Assembly (NCBI RefSeq): GCF_964019385.1 | Contig: NC_088655.1 | Span: 79,501-143,500, forward strand | Direction: 5' to 3' | Length of the DNA stretch: 64,000 nt | DNA from: Sycon ciliatum | Taxonomy: Eukaryota > Porifera > Calcarea > Leucosolenida > Sycettidae | Shown here: piece by piece, positions 19,940 through 30,396 of the stretch | Layout: each line of letters opens with the position of its first letter | Position numbering within the stretch: the first letter of the stretch is position 1 | The notes under the pieces: generated by a model | Seen by the model: only the letters and a program-made list of their open reading frames with translations | The model's database searches: none | Told to the model about the DNA's origin: nothing | Position numbers and translations under genes: made by a program

Positions 19940-20856
19940 TTAGTGTTGTCGAGCCGGTTTCCGGTGAGAGAGGATTCCAGCTCATCACAATACCTCCTTC
20001 GCATGGTTGGGTCCGAGAGGCCACCAACCAGTATTCTTTGGCTGGCACGCTGTTTCTTACCGTGCTCAACAGAGCTCCACACATGGCATAGGCGAGAGAG
20101 ATCGAGTCTTGCAACCACTAGTTGGTGATCAGACCCCACCAGCGTACCAGAATATGACCGGCTGTCTACAAGTAGCTGTCGTTGTCGAAGAAGACAGAAT
20201 ATATAATCTATTTGATTGTAAATAGGGATCGACACACCATCTTGAGGTCCTTTTATCCAGCCAGTCCATGTTGTTTGGTGCTGCGCTGGATGCTGAAACG
20301 CAGTGTTGCAAGCGAAGAGATGATGTGCGTCGCAGAAGGCGACCAGGACAGCTCCGCTAAAATTCCGTCGCCCGCGTCCGTAGTGTCCTATGCACCGATA
20401 CTGAGAACTCATTCCACCAAGTTTGGCGTTGAAGTCTCCCGAAATTAGAATAACTGAGGAGGAATGTACCTTACTGAGAGCCGTGCCAAGCGATGAGTAG
20501 AAGTCCTCCAAACAGCCCTGGTCTTGTGCGACTTTCGCTGAGGTCAGAGCGTAAGTGTTGACGATGGATATAAAGCACTTTTCCGATGAGCGAATCTGCA
20601 GAACTGCAACACGGTTCGACTCCCTCCAAACGCGATGCACCCGCTCCCAGAGCGAGCGATGAATGCAGAACCCCAGGCCATAATGTCGAGAGTCTGAAGG
20701 GAGGCAGAATATTTGGTAGTCGCAAATAACATCGTCAAATCCATTTTGAATTTTCGTCTCTTGCAAGCTACAAATTTGAACGTCGTAGCGCTGCAAATCG
20801 GAAGCCAGCTGTTGCTTCTTTATGCCTGATGATAGGCCGTGAACGATGAAGGTCAC
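19900..20856 (-). CDS. LINE endonuclease (EEP/APE-like), N-terminal part of ORF2, frameshifted
   Basis: Endonuclease/exonuclease/phosphatase motifs: CSLQETKIQ, IVNTYALTS, LISGDFNAKLGG, QIDYIF and LVGSDHQLV. The frame ends a few codons past the point where the RT frame (TTTWNGIHQTV) takes over one base out of phase, so a single indel near 19940 separates them. The start ATG at 20856 gives MTFIVHGLSSG; an earlier start is not visible. Confidence 0.85.
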   Translation of the reverse strand: MTFIVHGLSSGIKKQQLASDLQRYDVQICSLQETKIQNGFDDVICDYQIFCLPSDSRHYGLGFCIHRSLWERVHRVWRESNRVAVLQIRSSEKCFISIVNTYALTSAKVAQDQGCLEDFYSSLGTALSKVHSSSVILISGDFNAKLGGMSSQYRCIGHYGRGRRNFSGAVLVAFCDAHHLFACNTAFQHPAQHQTTWTGWIKGPQDGVSIPIYNQIDYIFCLLRQRQLLVDSRSYSGTLVGSDHQLVVARLDLSRLCHVWSSVEHGKKQRASQRILVGGLSDPTMRRRYCDELESSLTGNRLDNTNCPQLPGMVFIKR

Positions 20857-21147
20857 TAGATAATTTAAACACCTAGCACCAACATATCTACGAAGTGTTA
20901 ACCAACAACCAACTTGGGAGCCTCAGGTGTGGAAGGTTGTTGGCTGCGCCTGCTGGTTCGGCTGAGCAAGCGGTTGCGGAAGCAGGTGTTCTTGCATTGC
21001 ATTTGCTCACTTGCTACCCTTAGATTTGTTCCTATCTAAGACTTGAGAAAGCGGAGAGCCGGAGCGTGTCGTTTAAAAAAAGAAAGAAAAAAGGACAATG
21101 GACAACAACTTGAATACATTTGTCGTGCGGATTCAACATCTTCACAT

Positions 21148-21226
21148 GACAAAAAAAGTAAATTATCGTGTCCGTTCCCGAAGGGAACTCACGACGGCCG
21201 CTAACACCCGGTAAATCCTAGGATTT
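21148..21226 (-). mobile_element. 79-bp structured insertion with 12-bp target duplication
   Basis: Flanked on both sides by ACATCTTCACAT (21136-21147 and 21227-21238). The paralogous unit (near 26845-26860) has a single copy of that site and no insert. On the minus strand the insert reads GATTTACCGGGTGTTAG..., contains a hairpin GTTCCC-TTC-GGGAAC enclosed by TCGTG/CACGA, and ends in T7. A second copy is at 41985-42051. Confidence 0.8.
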
Positions 21227-21530
21227 ACATCTTCACATACAGCAACCACAAAATCCACTCACACTTCTATATCCAAGTGCGCTGATGTACCGGATGATAT
21301 ACAGTCAGGTAGTGTCACACTATGGCACAAAACTCACAGGGGTACTGAGACATTAACACCTAGCACATTTACGAAGCTCAAGCCAACAGCGTGTGCATGT
21401 GCTAAGGGTGAATAGCAACTAAATAGAGTGGTTGTCAGTTGACAAACCCCCTTTTATATGGAATGCAGTTGCGTGATGTCCACCACTTTTTGAACGTATA
21501 TTTCTTTTCATTGTTCAATGTGCGCACCAG

Positions 21531-21824
21531 CTCCAACAACTGGTCCTAGCATACTGTCAGCCATTGCTCTATCTAGCTCATCTATTTATGTTAACTGGTC
21601 AATACTAACACAACAAGAACTGAATGGTGTTCTACAAGGTTATCAGGTGGAATACATAGATGCTGATGGCGAGAATACAACTGTGGATTTCAACAAGTCT
21701 GTAACATTTACTATTCTACGTAACCTTTATTTCTTTACGGAATACAATATTTCTGTGAAAGCTAAAACTAATCCTGGGTTCGGCCCATATGGAGTTGTAG
21801 CAGCTGTTACTACTAAAGAAGATG
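21531..21824 (+). CDS. FN3 receptor exon D1
   Basis: One fibronectin type III domain in a 294-nt exon with phase-1 introns on both sides: acceptor ...GCGCACCAG, donor GATG|GTGAGT. It reads APTTGPSILSAIALSSSSIY, then the FN3 core VNWSIL, the YQVEYID strand, and the EYNISVKAKTNPGFGPYG strand-F/G region with the conserved Tyr. Several N-glycosylation sequons suggest an extracellular location. The duplicate exon D2 differs by one residue (TQQ against TEQ). The fold itself does not reveal the ligand. Confidence 0.88.
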
Positions 21825-22141
21825 GTGAGTTCAAACTTTACTTTGCTGAACATGTGCAATGCATAGATATATGACCAATGACAAGTGGGCGTGGGGAGAG
21901 TTGCGCTGCAGTTTCTTGATTCTTGTTAAAAAAATTAATCTTGGCAGTTCACTGCACTATGGTACTGACATTGCCTAAAAAGAAGGGCTTTCATATTTTG
22001 CCAAAAGGTAGGTACACCAAGCGGACTTTTCAGGTTGCAAGTTATTCTATTTGAACATCCAAGAAGAAAGTATACTTCTTTCTTCCACTACGGGATCCAG
22101 CAGAGTGCAAAGAAATGCTTAAACCCATCGATCTACACCTT

Positions 22142-22610
22142 TGCAGCCTAGAGAGCGTGTGTGGGCAGGCGTGTGTTTACCGCCATATTGCCAGGTGTAT
22201 CTTTACCACCATATTTATCAACCATAGGTACAGCTGCAGTGATGTCTTCAACTTCATTCTCCCGAGTCAAGCTCCGTATGAAGACATCCAAGAAGAAGAT
22301 TGCCTGATGAGTGCAGCGGGTACGAAACGTACGTCACAATCGAGCTATGTCGTTGCTGTGTCATCATCTATGTGCCATGCGCTACTTGATGTACCAGCCT
22401 GCTTTGCCGGATACCGCCAGCCATGCATCGACCAGGCGCCAGGCGCGAACTGATGGTGGTGGTGGTGAGAAGGAGAGCTCTGTGCCAGAACTTTGCAGCC
22501 TAGAAAGCATGTGTGGGCAGGCGTGTGTTTACCGCCATATTGCCAGGTGTGTCTTTACCACCATATTTATCAAACCATAAGTACAGCTGCAGTGATGTCT
22601 TCGACGTCAT
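22142..22610 (+). mobile_element. Retrozyme-like insertion with terminal direct repeats and hammerhead motif
   Basis: Flanked by the 12-bp duplication GATCTACACCTT (22130-22141 and 22611-22622), and absent from the paralogous site near 27760. Direct repeats of about 115 bp lie at 22142-22256 and 22494-22609 (period 352 bp), so the insert is about 1.3 units of a 352-bp tandem monomer. A type I hammerhead motif lies at 22298-22341. No coding capacity is seen. This matches the described layout of metazoan retrozymes: small, noncoding, tandemly arranged, ribozyme-bearing and mobilised in trans. A TRIM-type LTR element is the main alternative, but a 12-bp duplication argues against it. Confidence 0.75.
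22298..22341 (+). ncRNA. Hammerhead ribozyme, type I (in retrozyme-like insert)
   Basis: Core CTGATGA at 22304-22310; stem II GTGC/GTAC (22311-22314 with 22320-22323, one G-U pair) with loop AGCGG; GAAA at 22324-22327; a very short palindromic stem III ACGTACGT; cleavage predicted after C22335; stem I GATTG/CAATC with a C-A mismatch next to the core. Short stem III hammerheads typically cleave as dimers. Confidence 0.72.
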
Positions 22611-22624
22611 GATCTACACCTTCA

Positions 22625-23463
22625 ATTATAATTTTAAGAAGGAAGTACACCCTAAAATCAAATTTTCACCAGTTGTAGTCTTCGGGGTGCTGAGTCGAAT
22701 GGTCTTGGTCTGAGGAAGCTGAGACGCTCCCTTCCTCCTTTATTTCCAATCGAACTCACGCACTTCCACCGAAACTGGGTGACTGCGCCCTACTAGATAG
22801 GGATTTGTATGGAAAAGTCACTAAAAACTTCGTTCTTATAAAAGCACGGATGACCGCTGAGTCGACTGGTTTTGATCCGAAAAGGCTGCGATGCAGCGTT
22901 CGGCCCCTATTCACAATCGAACACGGTTGAGTAAGCGGTCACGTGCTCTTGCGTACACCAGTCACCTGGTCATCGTGCCTGCAGGCTACAATTTTCACAT
23001 CAAGGTTCAACTCAAAGGTTCAAAGCGGGGAGTCGTAAGAGGCTTTTACGACTCCCTGGTTCAAATGTTCAACTCGAGTGACATAAACGGGCCCAAACAG
23101 GCTGTAAATGAGCACGTGATCGCTTACTGAACCGTGTTCGATTTGAAATACGGGCCGAACGCTGCATTGCAGCCTTTTCGGACCAAAACCAGTCGACTCA
23201 GCGTCCAAAAGGCTGCAACATATGGACCAATCGTGGTCATCCGCGCTTTCATAAGAACAAAACGGCGTTTTTAGTGGCTTTTTCCATACAAATCCCTATC
23301 TAGTAGGACGCAGTCACCCAGTTTCGGTGAAGTGCGCGAGTTCGATTGGGAATAAAGGAGGAAGGGAGCGTCTCAGCTTCCTCGGACCTCGACCATTCAA
23401 CTCAGCATCCCGAAGACTACAACTGGTGAAAATTTGATTTTAGGGTATAGCTCCCCTTTAATT
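22625..23463. mobile_element. Two TTAA-type MITEs in inverted arrangement
   Basis: Left arm (22625-23010) and right arm (about 23075-23462) are inverted relatives of the MITE at 16682-17096. They share the CACCGAAACTGGGTGACTG and AAAAGCACGGATGACC segments. The composite ends TAAAGGGGAGC on the right. In unit 2 the right arm is deleted. Confidence 0.75.
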
Positions 23464-23639
23464 GTAGCGAGAAGACTAGCAGTCACTGAGACTTCCAAGT
23501 GAAGAAGTCAATCAACATGCCATGATACAAGAATGAATAAACTCGCCGTTTTTACGAGAAACCACGAGCCTCGAGAACAGAATACTGCATGATAGAGGTG
23601 GCTGCAGAGTGCAGGCGCAACTGTGGTGGTGAAACTGGA

Positions 23640-25190
23640 GCATCTACGCCGACCTGAGGTCTGGGCTTCAGCGATACTAGTAAAATAGAGTAAAATGGGG
23701 GAGCCAGGGTGCAATCAGAGAGGGTGTTCAGGGATCGTTCAGAGGGCAACTGTTGCTGAGTGTCAGTCTCGACTGTGGAGAGACTTGTAGGCACCTTCCT
23801 TGAATGCCTGCATTGTCTTCGGCATGGGAAGGTAGCAGGGCGGATGGGAGATGATTCCAGTTTTATATCGTGGCGTGGGGAATGATTGGAGAGCACTACT
23901 ACGGGCTCCGGCGGGCAATGTCAGTTCTAGCTGTTGCTGGTACTCCTCTTGCTGGTGGCGAGTGGAGCGCCGGTGCTGGTTAGCAACTGCCCTCCCCGCT
24001 GGGTGGTGTCATGGTGGTCAGGATTGGGAGACCATCAATCTAATGCAGCCTTTACAGGCACGTGAGTGCTGCGACTTGACACCAAACAGTGAGGCTTGGG
24101 AGATACGACCCTGGGTCGATGAACTTTAGGGCTTGATGCCGTACCTGGTCCACCTGGTTCAGGGTAGACTGGGCCTCACCCAACCATGAAAGAGGGCAGT
24201 ACTCCAAGTACTGGGTGGACGAAGCCACGATACAAGGCATACTTGCCCTTGTCATCCAGAATTAGCAGAGCCTTCCTCATGAGAAGCCAAGACGTTGGTG
24301 ACCACGGACTGCAATTTGTCGAATATGGGAGCGAAAGGAGAGGCTCCAATCGAAGAGCACTCCAAGCAACTTCAGATCCTCCACTTTCTCTATGGCCACC
24401 CCGTTGAAAGTGGCTGGAGGAATTGCCCAGGGTTGATGTTGATGCAAAATCGTCAATACTTTGGATTTTGTCGGCTCGAATGCGATCTTCCAGCTCTGGT
24501 CCCATTTTGCTGGGGCATCTACAACAGTCTGGAGCTGCGCTAGGCCAACTGGGAGAGCATTCCGGAACGCGATGCACTGATATAGCATAGTGTCATCTGC
24601 ATATATGGCGTGCTGGGTTGTGGCTGGGATCGAGAGGTGGTCCTCCATGTCATTGACATATAGGAGGAAAAAGGGAGGCCCGATATGCTCCCATGTGGCA
24701 CACCTGATCTGATTTGGAATTCAGGTGAGATTTCGCCACTCATAACGGCCTAGATTCGTCTATCCGCCAGGTAGCTGTGGAGCCACTTAAGGAGGTTCCC
24801 GGATACTCCGTAAGCCTTTGCCTTGGGAAGGCCACCTGCATGGGAGACTTTATCGAAGGCCCCCGCAATGTCAACGGCAACAATGCGTCCAGCACCGCCG
24901 GCAGCTGCTATCTTGCTCCACTGGTGGTGCAGTCCTGCTAGGAGGTGAGCAGGCCCTAACCCTCGGCGAAAACCAGACTGGCGGTTTGAGAATATATTAT
25001 TTCCTTCGAGAAAGTTGGTGAGAGCACGGTTAACAACTGCTTCCATTGTCTTGGAGATGAGTGACAGGAGAGAAATGGGACAATAGTTCGATGGGGCTGA
25101 CTTTGACCGTTTCTTATGGACTGGGCAGACACTTGCCACTTTCCAAGACTGTGGTTCTGTCCCCGACGTCATGCACTGGCGGAAGGTAGC
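23640..25190 (-). pseudogene. Degenerate LINE reverse transcriptase fragment, unit 1
   Basis: Minus strand, broken by a stop and frameshifts. Recognisable pieces in order: VCPVHKKRSKSAPSNYCPIS, FSNRQSGFRRGLGPAH, AVDIAGAFDKVSH (motif A), GVPHGSI (motif B), IYADDTMLYQC (motif C), LLGVLFDWSLSFRSHI, then the C-terminal region. It lacks the endonuclease, so it is 5'-truncated. The duplicated copy is at 28519-30335. Confidence 0.85.
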
Positions 25191-25256
25191 TGGCTCTTGA
25201 CTTGATTTATTACAGTCTGTTGCATGTGTGTGTTTTTGTTGATGTTTTCACTCCAG

Positions 25257-25550
25257 CTCCAACAACTGGTCCTAGTATACAGTCAGCCATTGCTCTATCC
25301 AGCTCATCTATCTATGTCGACTGGTCAATACTAACACAACAAGAACTCAATGGTGTTCTACAAGGTTATCAGGTGCAATACATAGATACTGCTGGCCAGA
25401 ACAAGTCGGTAGAAGTGAACGCTACAGTTACCTCAGCCGTTCTGACCAACCTCACTGCGTACACAGTGTACAACATCTCTGTGAAGGCTAGAACGGGGCC
25501 TGGGTATGGTCCATTTGGAGCAACAACACTACAAAGAAGTGGAGAAGATG
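25257..25550 (+). CDS. FN3 receptor exon E1
   Basis: Second FN3 domain, a 294-nt phase 1-1 exon: acceptor TTTTCACTCCAG, donor GATG|GTGAGT. The first half is nearly identical to exon D1 (PTTGPSI, SAIALSSSSIYV, QELNGVLQGYQV), while the second half differs (SVEVNATVTSAVLTNLTAY, VKARTGPGYGPFG). Sequons NKS, NAT, NLT and NIS suggest heavy N-glycosylation. Duplicated as E2 with Asp to Asn in the SIYVDW segment. It joins in frame to D2. Confidence 0.88.
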
Positions 25551-26084
25551 GTGAGTGTAAAGTGTTGCTGACGTTCTTTAAAGTATTTTGGAGTCTCTAG
25601 CAAAACATGCAGTGACATTGTCTATCGCAGCAGGTACACTCGAACGTCTCTTATCCAGGCACCTTGGCACTGGGCACTGCCCATATCTCAGATTTGCCCG
25701 TATCTCAGGGTAACTAATCTAATCATGTATCATAGTATCATTTTTATCATTTGTTAAGTAAAAGTGGGGTGATGTCAAATGGTGAACGGTGCTATTCGGC
25801 CAATATGTTTGGTGGTTCGCCAAAATTCTTAAACTATCACCTATCCGTTAGATAATTAATGTTGGCAGCTTGTGATTGCATTTTTTACCTGCCATATTCT
25901 TGGAACCCCTGGCACTGTGTTGCTGAAGAGGTTAGCAGCTTGTGATTGGATTTCTCACTTGCTTTTTTTGGAACCCCTGGCACTGTGTTGCTGGAGAATT
26001 CTCACACTTTGCCCGTAATCTTGCGCCCATGTTTTGTAGTATAAATCTGACCATCTACACCTGATATCATCCTATTCAATATCA

Positions 26085-26128
26085 CCTTCTCTGATGAGCC
26101 TTATGAAGGCGAAACAGCTGTCAGGAGG
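26085..26128 (+). ncRNA. Hammerhead ribozyme, type I, unit 1
   Basis: Complete motif: stem I CCTTCT (26085-26090) with AGGAGG (26123-26128), six pairs including one G-U; CTGATGA 26091-26097; stem II GCCTT-ATG-AAGGC; GAAA 26111-26114; short palindromic stem III ACAGCTGT; cleavage predicted after C26122. The host element is not identified, but minimal hammerheads of this form are known from Penelope-like elements and retrozymes. Confidence 0.78.
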
Positions 26129-27155
26129 AATTTCAGTATCTACCTGCAACACTTCCTTGTATGGCTGTTGGTGTGTGTAATGGCGACCGAGGCTAGCAGT
26201 AAGTCGGCTGTGAGAGCGCATGGAGGAGAGGAGAGGAAGAGTTCTTTAAAAGTGGGGTGGCTTCATCATTTTTTGCTGACGTTTCTTCGGCACATATTGC
26301 TCATGTTCAGGATAAACAAGAATCCACTGATGGAAATGTGTGTATTACACAGATTGACAGTGACCAATGAACACTTGCACATTCGGAAAAGTTCAAAAAC
26401 CCTTAAATGGAAACAATTTTGCCATAGAATGTCAAGCTGAAGGTGCTCGACAGAAATGTCATACAGAGAAGGTCATGTGTGCAACGAATGGAGCAAAATG
26501 ATTAGCATCGCATACACGCGTCTCTTCTGGTTGCCAGATCTTGCTTCTCTTCTGTTTGTCAGAGATACGATCACGAAAGTCCTCGCTGGTCAGCCAATAA
26601 CTCGCGAGCCGCAGGCAGTGGATCTTTTCCGCTTCAGTCGCCAGTTGGAATCGAGTTCATAACTGAATTCATCCATCAATACCCGTATGCTAGGCCCAAG
26701 AGAGTCGCTGCCCACCTGAACTATGTTCATCTAGGGCTGAAACAGACTCACCACGCATCATTAGCATCAGCCTCAATCGAGCCACATATTAAAAAAAGAA
26801 AGAAAAAAGGACAATGGACACCAACTTGAATACATTTGTCTTCCAGATTCAACATCTTCACGTACAGCAACCACAAAATCCACTCACACTTCTATATCCA
26901 AGTGCGCTGATGTACCGGATGATATACAGTCAGGTAGTGTCACACTATGGCACAAAACTCACAGGGGTACTGAGACATTAACACCTAGCACATTTACGAA
27001 GCTCAAGCCAACAGCGTGTGCATGTGCTAAGGGTGAATAGCAACTAAATAGAGTGGTTGTCAGTTGACAAACCCCCTTTTATATGGAATGCAGTTGCGTG
27101 ATGTCCACCACTTTTTGAACGTATATTTCTTTTCATTGTTCAATGTGCGCACCAG

Positions 27156-27449
27156 CTCCAACAACTGGTCCTAGCATACTGTCAGCCATTGCTCTATCTA
27201 GCTCATCTATTTATGTTAACTGGTCAATACTCACAGAACAAGAACTGAATGGTGTTCTACAAGGTTATCAGGTGGAATACATAGATGCTGATGGCGAGAA
27301 TACAACTGTGGATTTCAACAAGTCTGTAACATTTACTATTCTACGTAACCTTTATTTCTTTACGGAATACAATATTTCTGTGAAAGCTAAAACTAATCCT
27401 GGGTTCGGCCCATATGGAGTTGTAGCAGCTGTTACTACTAAAGAAGATG
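27156..27449 (+). CDS. FN3 receptor exon D2
   Basis: Duplicate of D1 with the same 294-nt length, the same phase-1 borders (GCACCAG acceptor, GATG|GTGAGT donor) and one amino-acid change (SILTEQELNG in place of SILTQQELNG). The open frame and intact splice sites indicate that it is functional or very recently so. Confidence 0.88.
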
Positions 27450-27774
27450 GTGAGTTCAAACTTTACTTTGCTGAACATGTGCAATGCATAGATATATGAC
27501 CAATGACAAGTGGGCGTGGGGAGAGTTGCGCTGCAGTTTCTTGATTCTTGTTAAAAAAATTAATCTTGGCAGTTCACTGCACTATGGTACTGACATTGCC
27601 TAAAAAGAAGGGCTTTCATATTTTGCCAAAAGGTAGGTACACCAAGCGGACTTTTCAGGTTGCAAGTTATTCTATTTGAACATCCAAGAAGAAAGTATAC
27701 TCCTTTCTTCCACTACGGGATCCAGCAGAGTGCAAAGAAATGCTTAAACTCATCGATCTACACCTTCAATTATA

Positions 27775-28485
27775 ATTTTGAAAAGGGGGAAGTACACCCT
27801 AAAATCAAATTTTCACCAGTTGTAGTCTTCGGGGTGCTGAGTCGAATGGTCTTGGTCTGAGGAAGCTGAGACGCTCCCTTCCTCCTTTATTCCCAATCGA
27901 ACTCACGCACTTCCACCGAAACTGGGTGACTGCGACCTACTAGATAGGGATTTGTATGGAAAAGTCACTAAAAACGCCGTTTCGTTCTTATTTGTTGTTT
28001 GTTTGTATTCTTTATTTAGAGTGGGAAGTCCAAAACAGGCCCTAGCCTAATAACAATGGTCCCACTAGTGAGGGAATGCTGTGTATCTGTGCATCAGCCT
28101 AGCGGATCAGTGAGTGTAACAGCAACTAGTAGGGAAAGAAAAAGAGAGAAGAAAAACAACTCAAAACAGGAGTTGCGACTTGCATAGGGAGGAAATAACG
28201 CAAAGAGCAGTGCAAACAGTATTTGTAAAAAGGCTTATTTATCTGGTAAGCAAAAAGGCAAGAGCCATTGACTTAAAGCGATTGCGTTTTCTTTCTTGCC
28301 TGACCTTATAAAAGCACGGATGACCGCTGAGTCGACTGGTTTTGGTCCGAAAAGGCTGCGATGCAGCGTTCGGCCACTATTCCCAATCGAACACGGTTGA
28401 GTAAGCGGTCACGTGCTCATGCGTACACCAGTCACCTGGTCATCGTGCCTGCAGGCTACAATTTTCACGTCAAGGTTCAACTCAA
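27775..28485. mobile_element. TTAA-type MITE copy of unit 2, interrupted and truncated
   Basis: Corresponds to the left arm of the inverted MITE pair in unit 1; it is split by the insertion at 27993-28314. The right arm is replaced by a 33-nt inverted filler. Confidence 0.7.
27993..28314 (-). mobile_element. LINE 3' end insertion (tail type C), unit 2 only
   Basis: Flanked by CTTAT on both sides (27988-27992, 28315-28319); the unit 1 site near 22830 is empty. On the minus strand it carries AGGC/GCCT hairpin, CTAAATAAAG and an ACAAAC-rich tail, resembling the tail at about 43545-43620. Confidence 0.75.
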
Positions 28486-28518
28486 ATCCTGACCACCATG
28501 ACACCACCGAGCGGCGAG

Positions 28519-30335
28519 CAAGACCTGAGGTCTGGGCTTCAGCGATACTAGTAAAATAGAGTAAAATGGGGGAGCCAGGGTGCAATCAGAGAGGGTGTTC
28601 AGGGATCGTTCAGAGGGCAACTGTTGCTGAGTGCCAGTCTCGACTGTGGAGAGACTTGTAGGCACCTTCCTTGAATGCCTGCATTCTCTTCGGCATGGGA
28701 AGGTAGCAGGGTGGATGGGAGATGATTCCAGTTTTATATCATGGCGTGGGGAATGATTGGAGAGCACTACTACGGGCTCCGGCGGGCAATGTCGGTTCTA
28801 GCTGTTGCTGGTACTCCTCTTGCTGGTGGCGAGTGGAGCGCCGGTGCTGGTTAGCAACTGCCCTCGCCGCTCGGTGGTGTCATGGTGGTCAGGATTGGGA
28901 GACCATCAATCTAATGCAGCCTTTACAGGCACGGGGTTGCTGCGACTTGACACCAAACAGTGAGGCTTGGGAGACACGACCCTGGGTCGATGAACTTTAG
29001 GGCTCGGTGCCGTACCTGGTCCACCTGGTTCAGGGTAGACTGGGCCTCACCCAACCATGAAAGAGGGCAGTACTCCAAGTACTGGGTGGACGGAGCCAAG
29101 ATACAAGGCATACTTGCCCTTGTCATCCAGAATTAGCGGAGCCTTCCCCATGAGAAGCCAAGACGTTGGTGACCACGGACTGCAACTTGTCGAATATGGG
29201 AGCGAAAGGAGAGGCTCCAATCGAAGAGCACTCCAAGCAACTTCAGATCCTCCACTTTCTCTATGGCCACCCCGTTGAAAGTGGCTGGAGGAATTGCCCA
29301 GGGTTGATGGTGATGCAAAATCGTCAATACTTTGGATTTTGTCGGCTCGAATGCGATCTTCCAGCTCTGGTCCCATTTTGCTGGGGCATCTACAACAGTC
29401 TGGAGCTGCGCTAGGCCAACTGGGAGAGCATTTCGGAACGTGATGCACTGATAAAGCATAGTGTCATCTGCATATATGGCGTGCTGGGTTGTGGCTGGGA
29501 TCGGGAGGTGGTCCTCCATGTCATTGACATATAGGAGGAAATAGGGGGGCCCAATATGCTCCCATGTGGCACACCTGATCTGATTTGGAATTCAGGTGAG
29601 ATTTCGCCACTCATAACGGCCTGGATTCGTCTATCCGCCAGGTTTGCTGTGGAGCCACTTAAGGAGGTTCCCGGATACTCCGTAAGCCTTTGCCTTGGGA
29701 AGGCCACCTGCATGGGAGACTTTATCGAAGGCCCCGCAATGTCAACGGCAACAACACAACTGCTATTCTATGGAACTGTTTACCCCCCAGTCTAACATCG
29801 GAAGCCTCGTTCTATAAGTTCAAAGCTGTCCTCAGGAAATTTACAGCTGACCATGCTCATGAAATCAACGGAATTCCGTCACCTTGCAGTTGATTTTCTC
29901 CATTTCTCTCCTCATCAATCCCTACTTGTCTTTGTACATACATCTACATCTACTGTTCTTTCAATCAAATGAACCCCTCGATAGGCACGTTGCCTTTGGG
30001 TCATTTCATAATAATAATAATAATGCGTACAGCACCGCCGGCAGCTGCTATCTTGCTCCACTGGTGGTGCAGTCCTGCTAGGAGGTGAGCAGGCCCTAAC
30101 CCTCGGCGAAAACCAGACTGGCGGTTTGAGAATATATTATTTCCTTCGAGAAAGTTGGTGAGAGGAAGGTTAACAACTACTTCGATTGTCTTGGAGATGA
30201 GTGACAGGAGAGAAATGGGCCAATAGTTCGATGGGGCTGACTTTGACCGTTTCTTATGGACTGGGTAGACACTTGCCACTTTCCAAGACTGTGGTTCTGT
30301 CCCCGACGTCATGCACTGGCGGAAGGTAGCTGGCT
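28519..30335 (-). pseudogene. Degenerate LINE reverse transcriptase fragment, unit 2
   Basis: Paralogous copy of the unit 1 fragment with the same broken RT motifs (IAGAFDK region now disrupted, YADDTMLYQC, LLGVLFDWSLSF). It is further interrupted by the plus-strand LINE end at 29755-30023, within the motif A region. Confidence 0.85.
29755..30023 (+). mobile_element. 5'-truncated LINE 3' end (tail type B), unit 2 only
   Basis: Inserted after GGCAACAA where unit 1 reads straight on to TGCGT. It encodes LWNCLPPSLTSEASF as the ORF2 terminus, then a tail hairpin AGGC/GCCT framed by CCC/GGG and an AAT repeat. No clear target duplication. Confidence 0.82.
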
Positions 30336-30396
30336 CTTGACTTGATTTACTAAAGTCTGTTGCATGTGTGTGTTTTTGTTGATGTTTTCACTCCAG

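Larger units (their letters stand above)
17955..21060 (-). mobile_element. Nearly complete non-LTR retrotransposon (RTE-like)
   Basis: Minus-strand element with an endonuclease frame (20856-19900) and an RT frame (19939-17960) shifted by one base relative to each other. The 5' border is near 21060, just before the tandem duplication; the 3' border is near 17950. No target duplication was identified. Related to, but different from, the element at 57950-59890. Confidence 0.78.
21073..26788. repeat. Tandem duplication unit 1 carrying FN3 exons D1 and E1
   Basis: Begins at TTAAAAAAAGAAAG and is repeated head to tail starting at 26789. Exons and most intron sequence are nearly identical between units. 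Unit 1 uniquely carries a 79-bp insertion (21148-21226), a 469-bp retrozyme-like insertion (22142-22610) and the second arm of an inverted MITE pair (about 23020-23650). Confidence 0.9.
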
